Shown here one piece after another: positions 22,131 through 29,693 of a stretch of 64,000 nucleotides of DNA (the stretch's first letter is position 1; the number at the start of each line of letters is the position of its first letter). The stretch covers positions 248,001 through 312,000 of the forward strand of contig NZ_JADG01000008.1 in assembly GCF_000518265.1 (NCBI RefSeq), given 5' to 3'. The DNA comes from Actinomadura oligospora ATCC 43269 (lineage in GTDB: Bacteria > Actinomycetota > Actinomycetes > Streptosporangiales > Streptosporangiaceae). The position numbers and the translations under genes are program-made. The notes under the pieces are model-generated. The model was not told the origin of the DNA. It did not search any database and was given only the letters and a program-made list of their open reading frames with translations.

Positions 22131-22700
22131 ATGAGTGCTCCACCGGCCGTGGAAGACGACGCCCGGATCGTCGCGGCCTCTCTGGGAGAGCCCGAGCGCT
22201 TCACCGGCGTCTACGACCGCCACTACACCGCGGTCTACAGATACGTCTCCGGACGGCTCGGTCAGCAGGCCGCCGACGACGTCGCCGCCGAGACGTTCCT
22301 GATCGCGTTCCGCCGCCGCGCCGACTTCGACCCGGGACGCGGAGCCGTCCGCGCCTGGCTGTTCGGCATCGCGACCCGCCTGGTCGCCCAGCACCACCGC
22401 GCCGAGGAACGCCACTACCGGGCGCTCGCCCGCGTCGGCGTCGACCGTCCGCACGGAGGGGACGAGGACCGGGTCGTGGCCGCCGTGGACGCGCGGACCG
22501 TCCAGCCCCGGCTCGCCGCGGCGCTGCGGGGCCTCTCCAGCAAGGAACGCGACGTCGTGCTGCTGGTCGCCCTCGCCGACCTCGGCCACGAGGAGATCGC
22601 CACCGCACTCGGCATCCCCTACGGGACGGTCGGATCCCGCCTCAACCGGGCGCGCGGGAAGCTCCGCGCCGCCCTCTCCACTGCAACGGAAGGACAGTGA
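22131..22700 (+). CDS. ECF sigma factor, copy 2
   Basis: 189 residues, closely related to the third copy and less to the first. Region 2: FTGVYDRHYTAVYRYVSGRLGQQAADDVAAETFLIAF; region 4: LSSKERDVVLLVALADLGHEEIATALGIPYGTVGSRLNRARGKLR. ATG 22131 lies behind GGAAGGA. A TACCTAGTGAC block 35 bp before the start recurs upstream of copy 3 and of the sigma gene at the right end of the window, suggesting a shared or self-recognised promoter. Confidence 0.9.
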   Translation: MSAPPAVEDDARIVAASLGEPERFTGVYDRHYTAVYRYVSGRLGQQAADDVAAETFLIAFRRRADFDPGRGAVRAWLFGIATRLVAQHHRAEERHYRALARVGVDRPHGGDEDRVVAAVDARTVQPRLAAALRGLSSKERDVVLLVALADLGHEEIATALGIPYGTVGSRLNRARGKLRAALSTATEGQ

Positions 22701-22702
22701 CC

Positions 22703-23947
22703 ATGGACGAGCTCGACGCCCTGAGAATGCTCGCCGCCGACCCCACCGAGGAGAGCGTCGCCGCCGGACGCGTCCGGCTCGAAGCCGAGACGCGTGGTCC
22801 CGCGCGCCGCCGGGGGCGGCCCTTCTCCATGCCCCGTCTCACCCTGTTCACCGGCTTCGGGCTGACCCTCGTGGGCGCGGGAGCCGCCGCCGCGGTCATG
22901 ATGGCGTCCGGGACGGCGACGCCCCGGGCGCCCGGCACGCCCAGTGGCGCCGACGGCACGTTCATGGAGGTCGCGGCCAAGGCGGACCTGCTGCCGTCCG
23001 GCCGCTACTGGTACTCCGACCAGATCCAGGGCCAGTCGTACATGCAGCGGCCGAAGACCGGCCCGTACGCGATCTTCGGCGCGCACAGCGAGACCTACCG
23101 GTTCGTGGGCGCGCAGAAGAAGGACGGCTCGGGCTTCTGGGGACGCGACCTGCCGAGCCGTCCGGCGTCCCCCGAGGACGAGGCGGCCTGGAGGCGCGCC
23201 GGTTCGCCGTCGTCCTTCCGGGTCTGGTCGAACGACCACTACTACGTCTACAGGGACAAGGCCACGCCCTGGGTCAACGATCAGGCAGGGCAGGGCGCGG
23301 GCGGGGAGTTCACCGGCTTCGGCTTCAGGGAGAAGCGGGCCGCCGGCGAGAAGACGACCATGACCGTGGCGGACTTCGCGGCCCTCCCCACCGACCCGTC
23401 CGTCCTGGCCAAGCGCATGTTCCCGAGGCTCACCGGTCGCGCCGCGCTCGACCCGCTGGCCCTGGACACCATGTCGCAGGAGCAGCTCAGGAAGCTCCTG
23501 GAGAACACCGCCTCCATTCCGCCGCGCGACATGACCCCCCGGGAGAAGATCTTCGAGGCGGGCAGCGCGCTCAAGGACTCGCCGCTGCCGCCGAAGGTCC
23601 GCGCGGCGCTGATGCGGGCGCTCGCGGCGCAGCCCGGCATCCGCACCGTCAAGAACACGCAGGACCCGCTCGGCCGTCCTGGCGTCGCCTTGGTGGCCGA
23701 TCCCGTGAAGCGGACGGTGACCGGCGAGTACGGCACCCCGAAGAACGAGCAGGGCACCTACAGCGAGAGCGAAGAACTGGTCTTCAACGAGAAGACCGGT
23801 GAACTGCTGTCCCAGCAGAACGTCCTGGTGGAGCCGGGAGGGCCTTACGTCGCCCGCAAGGCCGGCTCGGTGCTCTCCTACTGGATCGTCCGGTCGGGTG
23901 GCTGGACGAACACAAAGCCGCACCCCCCGGTGAAGCTGCCCTTCTGA
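22703..23947 (+). CDS. CU044_5270-type membrane-anchored protein, copy 2
   Basis: 414 residues. Same build as copy 1: a short cytoplasmic head (MDELDALRMLAADPTEESVA), one membrane helix (LTLFTGFGLTLVGAGAAAAVMM) and an outer domain with GPYAIFGAHSE, RPASPEDEAAWRRAGSPSSF, WSNDHYYVY, DFAALPTDPSVLAK, LPPKVRAALMRALAAQPGI and YWIVRSGGWTNTKPHPP. ATG 22703, three codons into the open frame, has the better distance to GGAAGGA. It starts three bases past the sigma stop. Confidence 0.8.
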   Translation: MDELDALRMLAADPTEESVAAGRVRLEAETRGPARRRGRPFSMPRLTLFTGFGLTLVGAGAAAAVMMASGTATPRAPGTPSGADGTFMEVAAKADLLPSGRYWYSDQIQGQSYMQRPKTGPYAIFGAHSETYRFVGAQKKDGSGFWGRDLPSRPASPEDEAAWRRAGSPSSFRVWSNDHYYVYRDKATPWVNDQAGQGAGGEFTGFGFREKRAAGEKTTMTVADFAALPTDPSVLAKRMFPRLTGRAALDPLALDTMSQEQLRKLLENTASIPPRDMTPREKIFEAGSALKDSPLPPKVRAALMRALAAQPGIRTVKNTQDPLGRPGVALVADPVKRTVTGEYGTPKNEQGTYSESEELVFNEKTGELLSQQNVLVEPGGPYVARKAGSVLSYWIVRSGGWTNTKPHPPVKLPF

Positions 23948-23977
23948 CCGCCGTCCGGCTGAAGCCGGAACCTGCGC

Positions 23978-24016
23978 AACGCCTGTGCCCCTTGTCTCCG
24001 GGGGCGCAGGCGTTTT
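23978..24016 (+). terminator. Rho-independent-like terminator after sigma pair 2
   Basis: AACGCCTG and GCCCC on the left pair with GGGGC and CAGGCGTT on the right across the loop TTGTCTCC; TTTT follows at 24013-24016. Confidence 0.75.
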
Positions 24017-24107
24017 CGCGTGCGCACGAGAAAATCCCGAAATCTCGCCGAAGGGCTCCCCGCGGCGGACGGAGTACCTGTGACATCGACCGGAAGGGGA
24101 CCCCCCA

Positions 24108-24671
24108 ATGTCCGCCCCACCGATAGTGGACGACGCGGAGCTCGTCGCGGCGTCCCGTGACGACCCGGAGCGGTTCACCGGCGTCTACGACCGGCACTAC
24201 GCCGCGATCCGCCGGTACGTCGCGGCGCGGCTCGGCCCGGAGGCCGCCGACGACGTCGCGGCCGAGACGTTCCTGACCGCGTTCCGCCGCCGGGCCGACT
24301 ACGACCCGGTGCGCGGCGTGGTGCGCGCCTGGCTGTTCGGCATCGCGACCCGGCTGGTCGGGGAGCACCGCCGGGTCGAGGAGCGCCGCTACCGGACCCT
24401 CTCGCGGCTCGGTCCGGGCCGTCCCGAGGACGGTCCGGAGGAGCGGGTCTCCGACGCGGTCGACGCCAAGCTCGCCCAGCCCCGGCTGGCGGCCGCGCTG
24501 CGGACGCTGTCGCGGAAGGAGCGGGACGTGCTGCTCCTCGCCGCCTTCGGCGACCTGACCAGGGACGACATCGCCGTCGCGCTCGGCGTCCCGATCGGGA
24601 CGGTCGACTCCCGCCTCAATCGCGCGCGGGGAAAGCTCCGCGCCGCCATCTCCACGACGAAAGGAAAGTGA
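24108..24671 (+). CDS. ECF sigma factor, copy 3
   Basis: 187 residues. Region 2: FTGVYDRHYAAIRRYVAARLGPEAADDVAAETFLTAFRRRADYD; region 4: LSRKERDVLLLAAFGDLTRDDIAVALGVPIGTVDSRLNRARGKLR. It is so like copy 2 that recent duplication is likely. ATG 24108 follows GGAAGGGGA. Same spacing to its partner gene as in copy 2. Confidence 0.9.
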   Translation: MSAPPIVDDAELVAASRDDPERFTGVYDRHYAAIRRYVAARLGPEAADDVAAETFLTAFRRRADYDPVRGVVRAWLFGIATRLVGEHRRVEERRYRTLSRLGPGRPEDGPEERVSDAVDAKLAQPRLAAALRTLSRKERDVLLLAAFGDLTRDDIAVALGVPIGTVDSRLNRARGKLRAAISTTKGK

Positions 24672-24673
24672 CC

Positions 24674-25735
24674 ATGGACGAACTCGGAATGATCGTGGCC
24701 CTGCTGGACGAGGAACCGTCCGCGCACGGCGAGCAGGACGGCCGCCGGAAGCTGGTCTTCGAGGCGACCGGGTCGCCGAGGCGGCGGCGACGTGAGGTGA
24801 TCCGCCCGCGCTTCGCGCTGTTCGGCGGGTTCGGCCTGGCGGGAGCGGCGGCGGCCGTCGCAGGCGCGGTGCTGCTGTCGTCCGGGACGACGCCCCGCGC
24901 GCCCGACTCGTCCCAGGCGTCCGGCTCCCGCCTGATGCTCGCCGCCGCCGAGAGCGCCGACCGCGAGCCGAGCCTTCCGTCCGGCCGCTACTGGGAGGTC
25001 CAGCGGCAGAGGGGAGGGACGCTCGTCGAGGCGGGCAAGGAGTACGCCTTCGTGCAGCAGGAGGGCGACTACGACGCGGGGCCGAAGAAGGACGCCTGGA
25101 TCACCAAGCGCATGGTGTCCAAGCGGTACGTCAGGAACAGCACGGCGCAGGGCGCACGCTCCTCCGAGTGGGACTCCTTCAAGTGGTCGAAGGCGATGCT
25201 CGCGCCGGGCACCCTGTTCCAGACCCCCCTCCTCGGCACCCCGGACAAGCGCTCCGCCCCGCTCCGGGCCGATCTGCGGAGCCTGCCGTCCGAGCCGGGC
25301 GCGTTGAAGGCCGCCCTCGACCGGCTGACGCCGAAGGAATGGACGGGAGAGAACGCGACGGGGCTGCTGTTCTCCAACGCCGCGCTGATCCTCGCCGGTC
25401 CCGTCGGCCCGCGCACGCGCGGAGCGGCGTACCGGCTGCTGGCCCAGGACCCGAACGTGCGGGTCGTCGGCACGGTCAAGGACGCGCTCGGCCGGACCGG
25501 GACGGCGTTCGCCCTGCGCAACAGGACGGGCAACCCGGCCTACCGGAACATCCAGGGGCAGATCGTCGTCGACACCCGCACCGGGCGGCTGCTCGGCACG
25601 CAGGCCGTGCTCGTCCGGCCCGGCGGGCCCGGCTCGGCGGGCCACAAGGTCGGCGACATCGTGGACTACGACGCCATCCGCTCCTACGGCTGGACGAACA
25701 CGGTCCCGGACTACCCGGCGCCGAACGGGCGCTGA
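24674..25735 (+). CDS. CU044_5270-type membrane-anchored protein, copy 3 (diverged)
   Basis: 353 residues. Head (MDELGMIVALLDEEPSAHG), membrane helix (FALFGGFGLAGAAAAVAGAVLL) and the closing block SYGWTNTVPDYP match the family. The middle is much more diverged and shorter than in copies 1 and 2: GPYAIFGA and WSNDHY are absent, while LPSGRYWEVQRQRGG, RLLAQDPNVRVVGTVKDALGRTG and TRTGRLLGTQAVLVRPGG remain. So this outer domain probably recognises something different while keeping the sigma-side parts. Confidence 0.75.
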   Translation: MDELGMIVALLDEEPSAHGEQDGRRKLVFEATGSPRRRRREVIRPRFALFGGFGLAGAAAAVAGAVLLSSGTTPRAPDSSQASGSRLMLAAAESADREPSLPSGRYWEVQRQRGGTLVEAGKEYAFVQQEGDYDAGPKKDAWITKRMVSKRYVRNSTAQGARSSEWDSFKWSKAMLAPGTLFQTPLLGTPDKRSAPLRADLRSLPSEPGALKAALDRLTPKEWTGENATGLLFSNAALILAGPVGPRTRGAAYRLLAQDPNVRVVGTVKDALGRTGTAFALRNRTGNPAYRNIQGQIVVDTRTGRLLGTQAVLVRPGGPGSAGHKVGDIVDYDAIRSYGWTNTVPDYPAPNGR

Positions 25736-25834
25736 GGCGGCCCGCGCCTTGCCACCCCCGCGCCGGGGCGGGCGGCGAGGCGACCCGCCGGGCCACCCCG
25801 GCGCCGGACGGGCGGTGAGGCGGCCCGCGCGGGG

Positions 25835-27340
25835 CTACCTGGCGCCGATGACGTCCTGAGGTGACGTGCCGCGCTCGGTCAGGGGCAGGCCGAGCGCGGC
25901 GCGGTCGGTCAGCCAGCGGCTCGCGCGGTAGCGCGGGTCGCCGGTCCGTTCGTGGAGTGTCCGCAGGTCGGACGCCACGGACGCCGCGCCCGCCTCGTCC
26001 CCCCACTCCAGGGGCCCGCGCGGGTACCCGAGGCCGAGCCGGACGGCGGTGTCGATGTCGCCGGGGGAGGCGAGGCGGCGCTGCGCGATCTCGCAGGACA
26101 CGTTGACGACCGAGGCCCGCAGGCGACGCGCGACGGACACAGGGGCGTCGGCGACGACCGTCACCGGACGGCCCGTCGCCGACAGAGCCGCCAGCGCGCC
26201 GCGGGCGGCGTCGCGGGACGCGCCCGGGTGGACGGCCAGGACGATCCGCTTCTCGAACCCGCCGGTCGGGTCGACGCGGAGCGTCCGGGCCGCGTCCCGG
26301 CCCGCGTTCACCGGGTCGCTGTCGCCCGGGACGTCCAGCAGGACGCCGGACAGGCTCAGCTCGATCCCGGCGTCCCGCAGCATGGTGCGCAGCCGCTCGC
26401 TCCCCTTCACCCAGACGGGGGCGGGCTCGGCCATCGGGGCCGCCTCCGCCGGTTCCTCCTTCACCCCGTCCACGTACCGGTACCAGCCTTCGCCGACCTT
26501 CCGGCCGAACAGGCCCGCGTCGTACCGCGCGCGCGTGAGGTAGGACGGCCGCAGCCGCTCGTCATAGTGGAATCCCTCCCAGATCGTCTCCAGGACGGGA
26601 TGGGAGACGTCCAGCCCGGTCAGGTCCATCAGCTCGAACGGGCCCATCTTGAGGCCGAGGACGTCGCGGGCGATGCGGTCCACGTCCACGGGACGGGCCG
26701 TCCCCTCCGCGACGATCTGCAACGCCTCCGTCGACAGCCCGCGCCCCGCGTGGTTGACCAGGAATCCTGGAGTGTCGGGCGCCCGGACGGGCGTGTGCCC
26801 GAAACGTCGTACGAGATCGGTCAGCGCGTCCGGGATCCAGGCGGCCGTCCGCGTGCCCGGGATCACCTCGGCGAGCTTCATCAGCGGCACGGGATTGAAG
26901 AAGTGCAACCCCACCAGCCGGGACGGATCGGACATCCCCGCGCCGATCCCCGTCACCGACAGCGAACTGGTGTTGGTCGCGAGGACGGTCGTCTCCGGAC
27001 ACGCCTTCTCCAGCCCCTGGAAGAGCTGCCGCTTGGTCGCCAGCTCCTCCCGGACGGCCTCGACGACGAGATCAAGCCGTTCGGCGGGTGCGAGCGGATC
27101 GTCCAGCGGGACGAGCCGGGCCCTCGCCGCCGCCGCGTCGTCCGCGCTCATCCGGCCCTTGGCGACGAGCTTGTCGAACATCCCGCCCACGTGCGCGACG
27201 GCCGCCTCCACGGCGTCCGGACGCGCGTCGGCGAGCTCGACGGTCAAGCCCGCCGCCGCCGCGACCTGCGCGATCCCGCGTCCCATGATCCCGGTGCCGA
27301 CCACCCGGACCGTCGTCGCCCGCTCCGCCCAGTGCTCCAC
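25835..27340 (-). CDS. 3-hydroxyacyl-CoA dehydrogenase (PaaH/FadB2-like, fused C-terminal domain)
   Basis: 501 residues. NAD-binding Rossmann motif TVRVVGTGIMGRGIAQVAAAAG at the N-terminus, then LVVEAVREELATKRQLFQ, LATNTSSLSVTGI and the signature GLHFFNPVPLMKLAEVI. The first dehydrogenase C-terminal domain (TPGFLVNHAGRGL) is followed by a second, related segment (SPGDIDTAVRLGLGYPRGPLEWGDEAG), as in PaaH-type enzymes. It oxidises 3-hydroxyacyl-CoA to 3-ketoacyl-CoA with NAD. Divergent from the thiolase gene that performs the next step; a palindrome lies between them. GTG 27340 follows GAGGAGGCC. Confidence 0.9.
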   Translation of the reverse strand: MEHWAERATTVRVVGTGIMGRGIAQVAAAAGLTVELADARPDAVEAAVAHVGGMFDKLVAKGRMSADDAAAARARLVPLDDPLAPAERLDLVVEAVREELATKRQLFQGLEKACPETTVLATNTSSLSVTGIGAGMSDPSRLVGLHFFNPVPLMKLAEVIPGTRTAAWIPDALTDLVRRFGHTPVRAPDTPGFLVNHAGRGLSTEALQIVAEGTARPVDVDRIARDVLGLKMGPFELMDLTGLDVSHPVLETIWEGFHYDERLRPSYLTRARYDAGLFGRKVGEGWYRYVDGVKEEPAEAAPMAEPAPVWVKGSERLRTMLRDAGIELSLSGVLLDVPGDSDPVNAGRDAARTLRVDPTGGFEKRIVLAVHPGASRDAARGALAALSATGRPVTVVADAPVSVARRLRASVVNVSCEIAQRRLASPGDIDTAVRLGLGYPRGPLEWGDEAGAASVASDLRTLHERTGDPRYRASRWLTDRAALGLPLTERGTSPQDVIGAR

Positions 27341-27360
27341 CCACGGCCTCCTCGGCTCTT

Positions 27361-27379
27361 TCTAGAACGAAATTCTAGA
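27361..27379. promoter_or_regulatory. Palindromic operator between beta-oxidation genes
   Basis: TCTAGAA (27361-27367), CGAAA, TTCTAGA (27373-27379): a perfect 7-bp inverted repeat in an otherwise GC-rich gap between the divergent dehydrogenase and thiolase genes. The core AGAACGAAATTCT has the look of a TetR-family site of acyl-CoA-responsive regulators, but no such gene is adjacent. Confidence 0.6.
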
Positions 27380-27497
27380 CTCCGTCAGGCGGAACGGCCT
27401 CCGGCGGCTCCGCCCGTACGCGGCATACCCTGCCAAGAGCCCGATGTGTTCGTCTCGTCCCCGCCGCCTCAACCCCCGTGTTCTCGAGGAGCCGTCC

Positions 27498-28709
27498 ATG
27501 CGCGAAGTCGTGATCTGCGAACCCCTGCGGACCCCGATCGGCCGCTTCGGCGGCGCCCTCAGGGCGGTCGCCCCGGTCGACCTCGCCACCACGGTCATCC
27601 GCGCCCTGCTCGACCGCACCGGCCTGCCCGGCGACGCCGTCGACGAGGTGATCCTCGGCTGGTGCAACCCGAACGCCGACGCCCCCGCCATCGGACGCGT
27701 CGCCGCACTCGACGCGGGCCTGCCGGTCACGGTCGGCGGCAGCCAGGTCGACCGCCGCTGCGGCTCGGGCCTCCAGGCCGTCCTGGACGCGGCGATGCAG
27801 ATCCAGACCGGCGTCGCCGACGTGATCATCGCGGGCGGGACCGAGTCGATGAGCAACGCGCCGTTCTACACCACGTCCGCGCGCTGGGGCGTGCGCACGC
27901 CGTCCCTCGAACTCCACGACGCCCTCGCCCGGGGCCGGACGACCGCGGGCGGCGCGAACCACCCGGTCCCCGGCGGGATGCTCGAGACGGCCGAGAACCT
28001 GCGCCGCGAGTACAAGATCGGCCGCGAGGAGCAGGACGAGCTGGCCGTCCGCTCCCACCGGCGCGCCGTCGCCGCCCAGCGCGAGGGCCGGTTCGCGGAC
28101 GAGATCGTCCCCGTGACCATCCCGTCCCGCAAGGGCGACACCGTCGTGGACACCGACGAGCACCCCCGCCCCGACACCACCGTCGAGGGCCTCGCCAGGC
28201 TCCGTCCCGTCCTCGGCAAGAACGACCCGGAGGCGACCGTCACCGCGGGCAACGCGTCCGGCCAGAACGACGCCGCCGCCGCGTGCGTCGTCACCACCCC
28301 GGAGCGCGCCGTCGAGCTGGGGCTGCGTCCGCTCGTCCGGCTCGTCTCGTGGGCGCGCGCGGGCGTCCCGCCCCAGGCGATGGGCATCGGCCCCGTCCCG
28401 GCGACCGCCAAGGCCCTGGAACGCGCGAACCTCACCCTCGCCGACATGGACCTGATCGAGCTGAACGAGGCGTTCGCGGCCCAGGTCCTGGCCGTCACGC
28501 GCGAGTGGGGCTTCACGGACGCCGACTGGGAGCGCACCAACGTCAACGGCTCCGGCATCTCCCTCGGCCACCCGGTCGGCGCGACCGGCGCCCGCATCCT
28601 CGCCACGCTCGCGCGCGAGATGCACCGCCGCGAGGCCCGCTACGCCCTGGAGACCATGTGCATCGGCGGCGGCCAGGGCCTGGCCGCCGTCTTCGAACGC
28701 ACCTCCTGA
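27498..28709 (+). CDS. Acetyl-CoA acetyltransferase (thiolase)
   Basis: 403 residues. Active-site nucleophile in DRRCGSGLQAVLDAA (Cys ~92), catalytic His in NVNGSGISLGHPVGATGARI, and the second Cys in MCIGGGQGLAAVF. These are the three thiolase signatures. It cleaves 3-ketoacyl-CoA or joins two acetyl-CoA. ATG 27498 is chosen because a GAGGAG site precedes it and the protein then begins REVVICEPLRTPIGRFGGAL as in homologues. It probably works with the divergent dehydrogenase. Confidence 0.94.
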   Translation: MREVVICEPLRTPIGRFGGALRAVAPVDLATTVIRALLDRTGLPGDAVDEVILGWCNPNADAPAIGRVAALDAGLPVTVGGSQVDRRCGSGLQAVLDAAMQIQTGVADVIIAGGTESMSNAPFYTTSARWGVRTPSLELHDALARGRTTAGGANHPVPGGMLETAENLRREYKIGREEQDELAVRSHRRAVAAQREGRFADEIVPVTIPSRKGDTVVDTDEHPRPDTTVEGLARLRPVLGKNDPEATVTAGNASGQNDAAAACVVTTPERAVELGLRPLVRLVSWARAGVPPQAMGIGPVPATAKALERANLTLADMDLIELNEAFAAQVLAVTREWGFTDADWERTNVNGSGISLGHPVGATGARILATLAREMHRREARYALETMCIGGGQGLAAVFERTS

Positions 28710-28860
28710 CGCGGACCCGCCCGCAGGCCCCGGCGCACGACCCGCAGGCGCCGCGCACGGCGTCCAGTGTCCGCCCACGGCCCGCGGGCCCCGGCCCTAC
28801 GGACCCACAGGCGCCGCCTGCGGCGTGTAGCGTCGGCCTACGGCCGCCGCAGGTCCCGGC

Positions 28861-29457
28861 TTACGGCGTCCAGGCGGGGTTCCGGCCGCTGCGGGCGACG
28901 AGGCGGTCGAGCGCCGGGGCGTCGTCCGCGACCGGGACGGGCGACCCGAACGCGCCGTCCGGCGGGGCCGGAGCGTCCTCGTCGGGGGTGGGCGGTCCGG
29001 CGAACAGCTCGACGCAGATCTCGGCCTCGTCCGCCGGGACGTCGTAGGACTGACCGGTCGCGCGGGCGAGGTCCCAGCCGTGCAGGATCATCTCGTCCAG
29101 CGCCACCCGGGCGAGGACGGCCGACGGCAGCGGCACGCCGCCCGCCTCGCTCATCCCCTCCCACGCGGACGGCTCGCGCCACGCCTCGACCAGCTCCTTG
29201 AGCTGCTCGGGGACGCGGGTGCGCCAGTCGGCGGCCAGGTGCTCGGCGTCCGGCGCGGGCGGACGGGACGCCCCGGACGCGACGGCCTTCCGCGCGACCA
29301 GGGTGAAGGCGGACGTGAAGCCGACCACGTGGTCGAGCAGCGTGGCGACGGTGAAGTTCTCGCAGGGGGTCGGGGCGTCCATCGCGTCGTCGGGGATCGC
29401 GGCCAGCACGCCGTTGAGGCGCTGCGCCGCGGCCTCGAAGTCGAACTCGACGGCCAT
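28861..29457 (-). CDS. TIGR03086-type DinB-like (mycothiol-dependent maleylpyruvate isomerase fold) protein
   Basis: 198 residues. N-terminal helix FDFEAAAQRLNGVLAAI, then PTPCENFTVATLLDHVVGFTSAFTLVARKA and LARVALDEMILHGWDLARATGQSY. His in LLDHV and in LHGWDLA are the expected metal ligands. This actinobacterial four-helix family is related to mycothiol-dependent isomerases; the substrate is unknown. ATG 29457 has a GAGGAG site. Between this gene and the thiolase, 28710-28860 holds imperfect repeats around CCCGCAGGC and CGGCGTCCAG and no gene. Confidence 0.85.
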   Translation of the reverse strand: MAVEFDFEAAAQRLNGVLAAIPDDAMDAPTPCENFTVATLLDHVVGFTSAFTLVARKAVASGASRPPAPDAEHLAADWRTRVPEQLKELVEAWREPSAWEGMSEAGGVPLPSAVLARVALDEMILHGWDLARATGQSYDVPADEAEICVELFAGPPTPDEDAPAPPDGAFGSPVPVADDAPALDRLVARSGRNPAWTP

Positions 29458-29693
29458 CTGATGCTCCTCTTCTCGGGATGTTCCGGAGAGGCCGACCGGA
29501 CCCGTCGCCCGAACTCATCGGCGAGTGGATCTTATAAAATATATTCCAGCGAAACGGTGACGTTCCGTGTCCGGCCGGGACGGCTGTCCCGCATAAGCTA
29601 CTGCCGAGTAGTATTCGGGACCCGGATGAAGTGCGGTATGTCGCGAGCCCTTACGCTGACAGCCAACGGCCCGTACCCAGGAGGACGGAACAA

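Noticed and set aside
28710..28860. A CRISPR-like or regular repeat array
   Set aside because: The CCCGCAGGC and CGGCGTCCAG units are short, imperfect and irregularly spaced; ordinary GC-rich intergenic slippage explains them.
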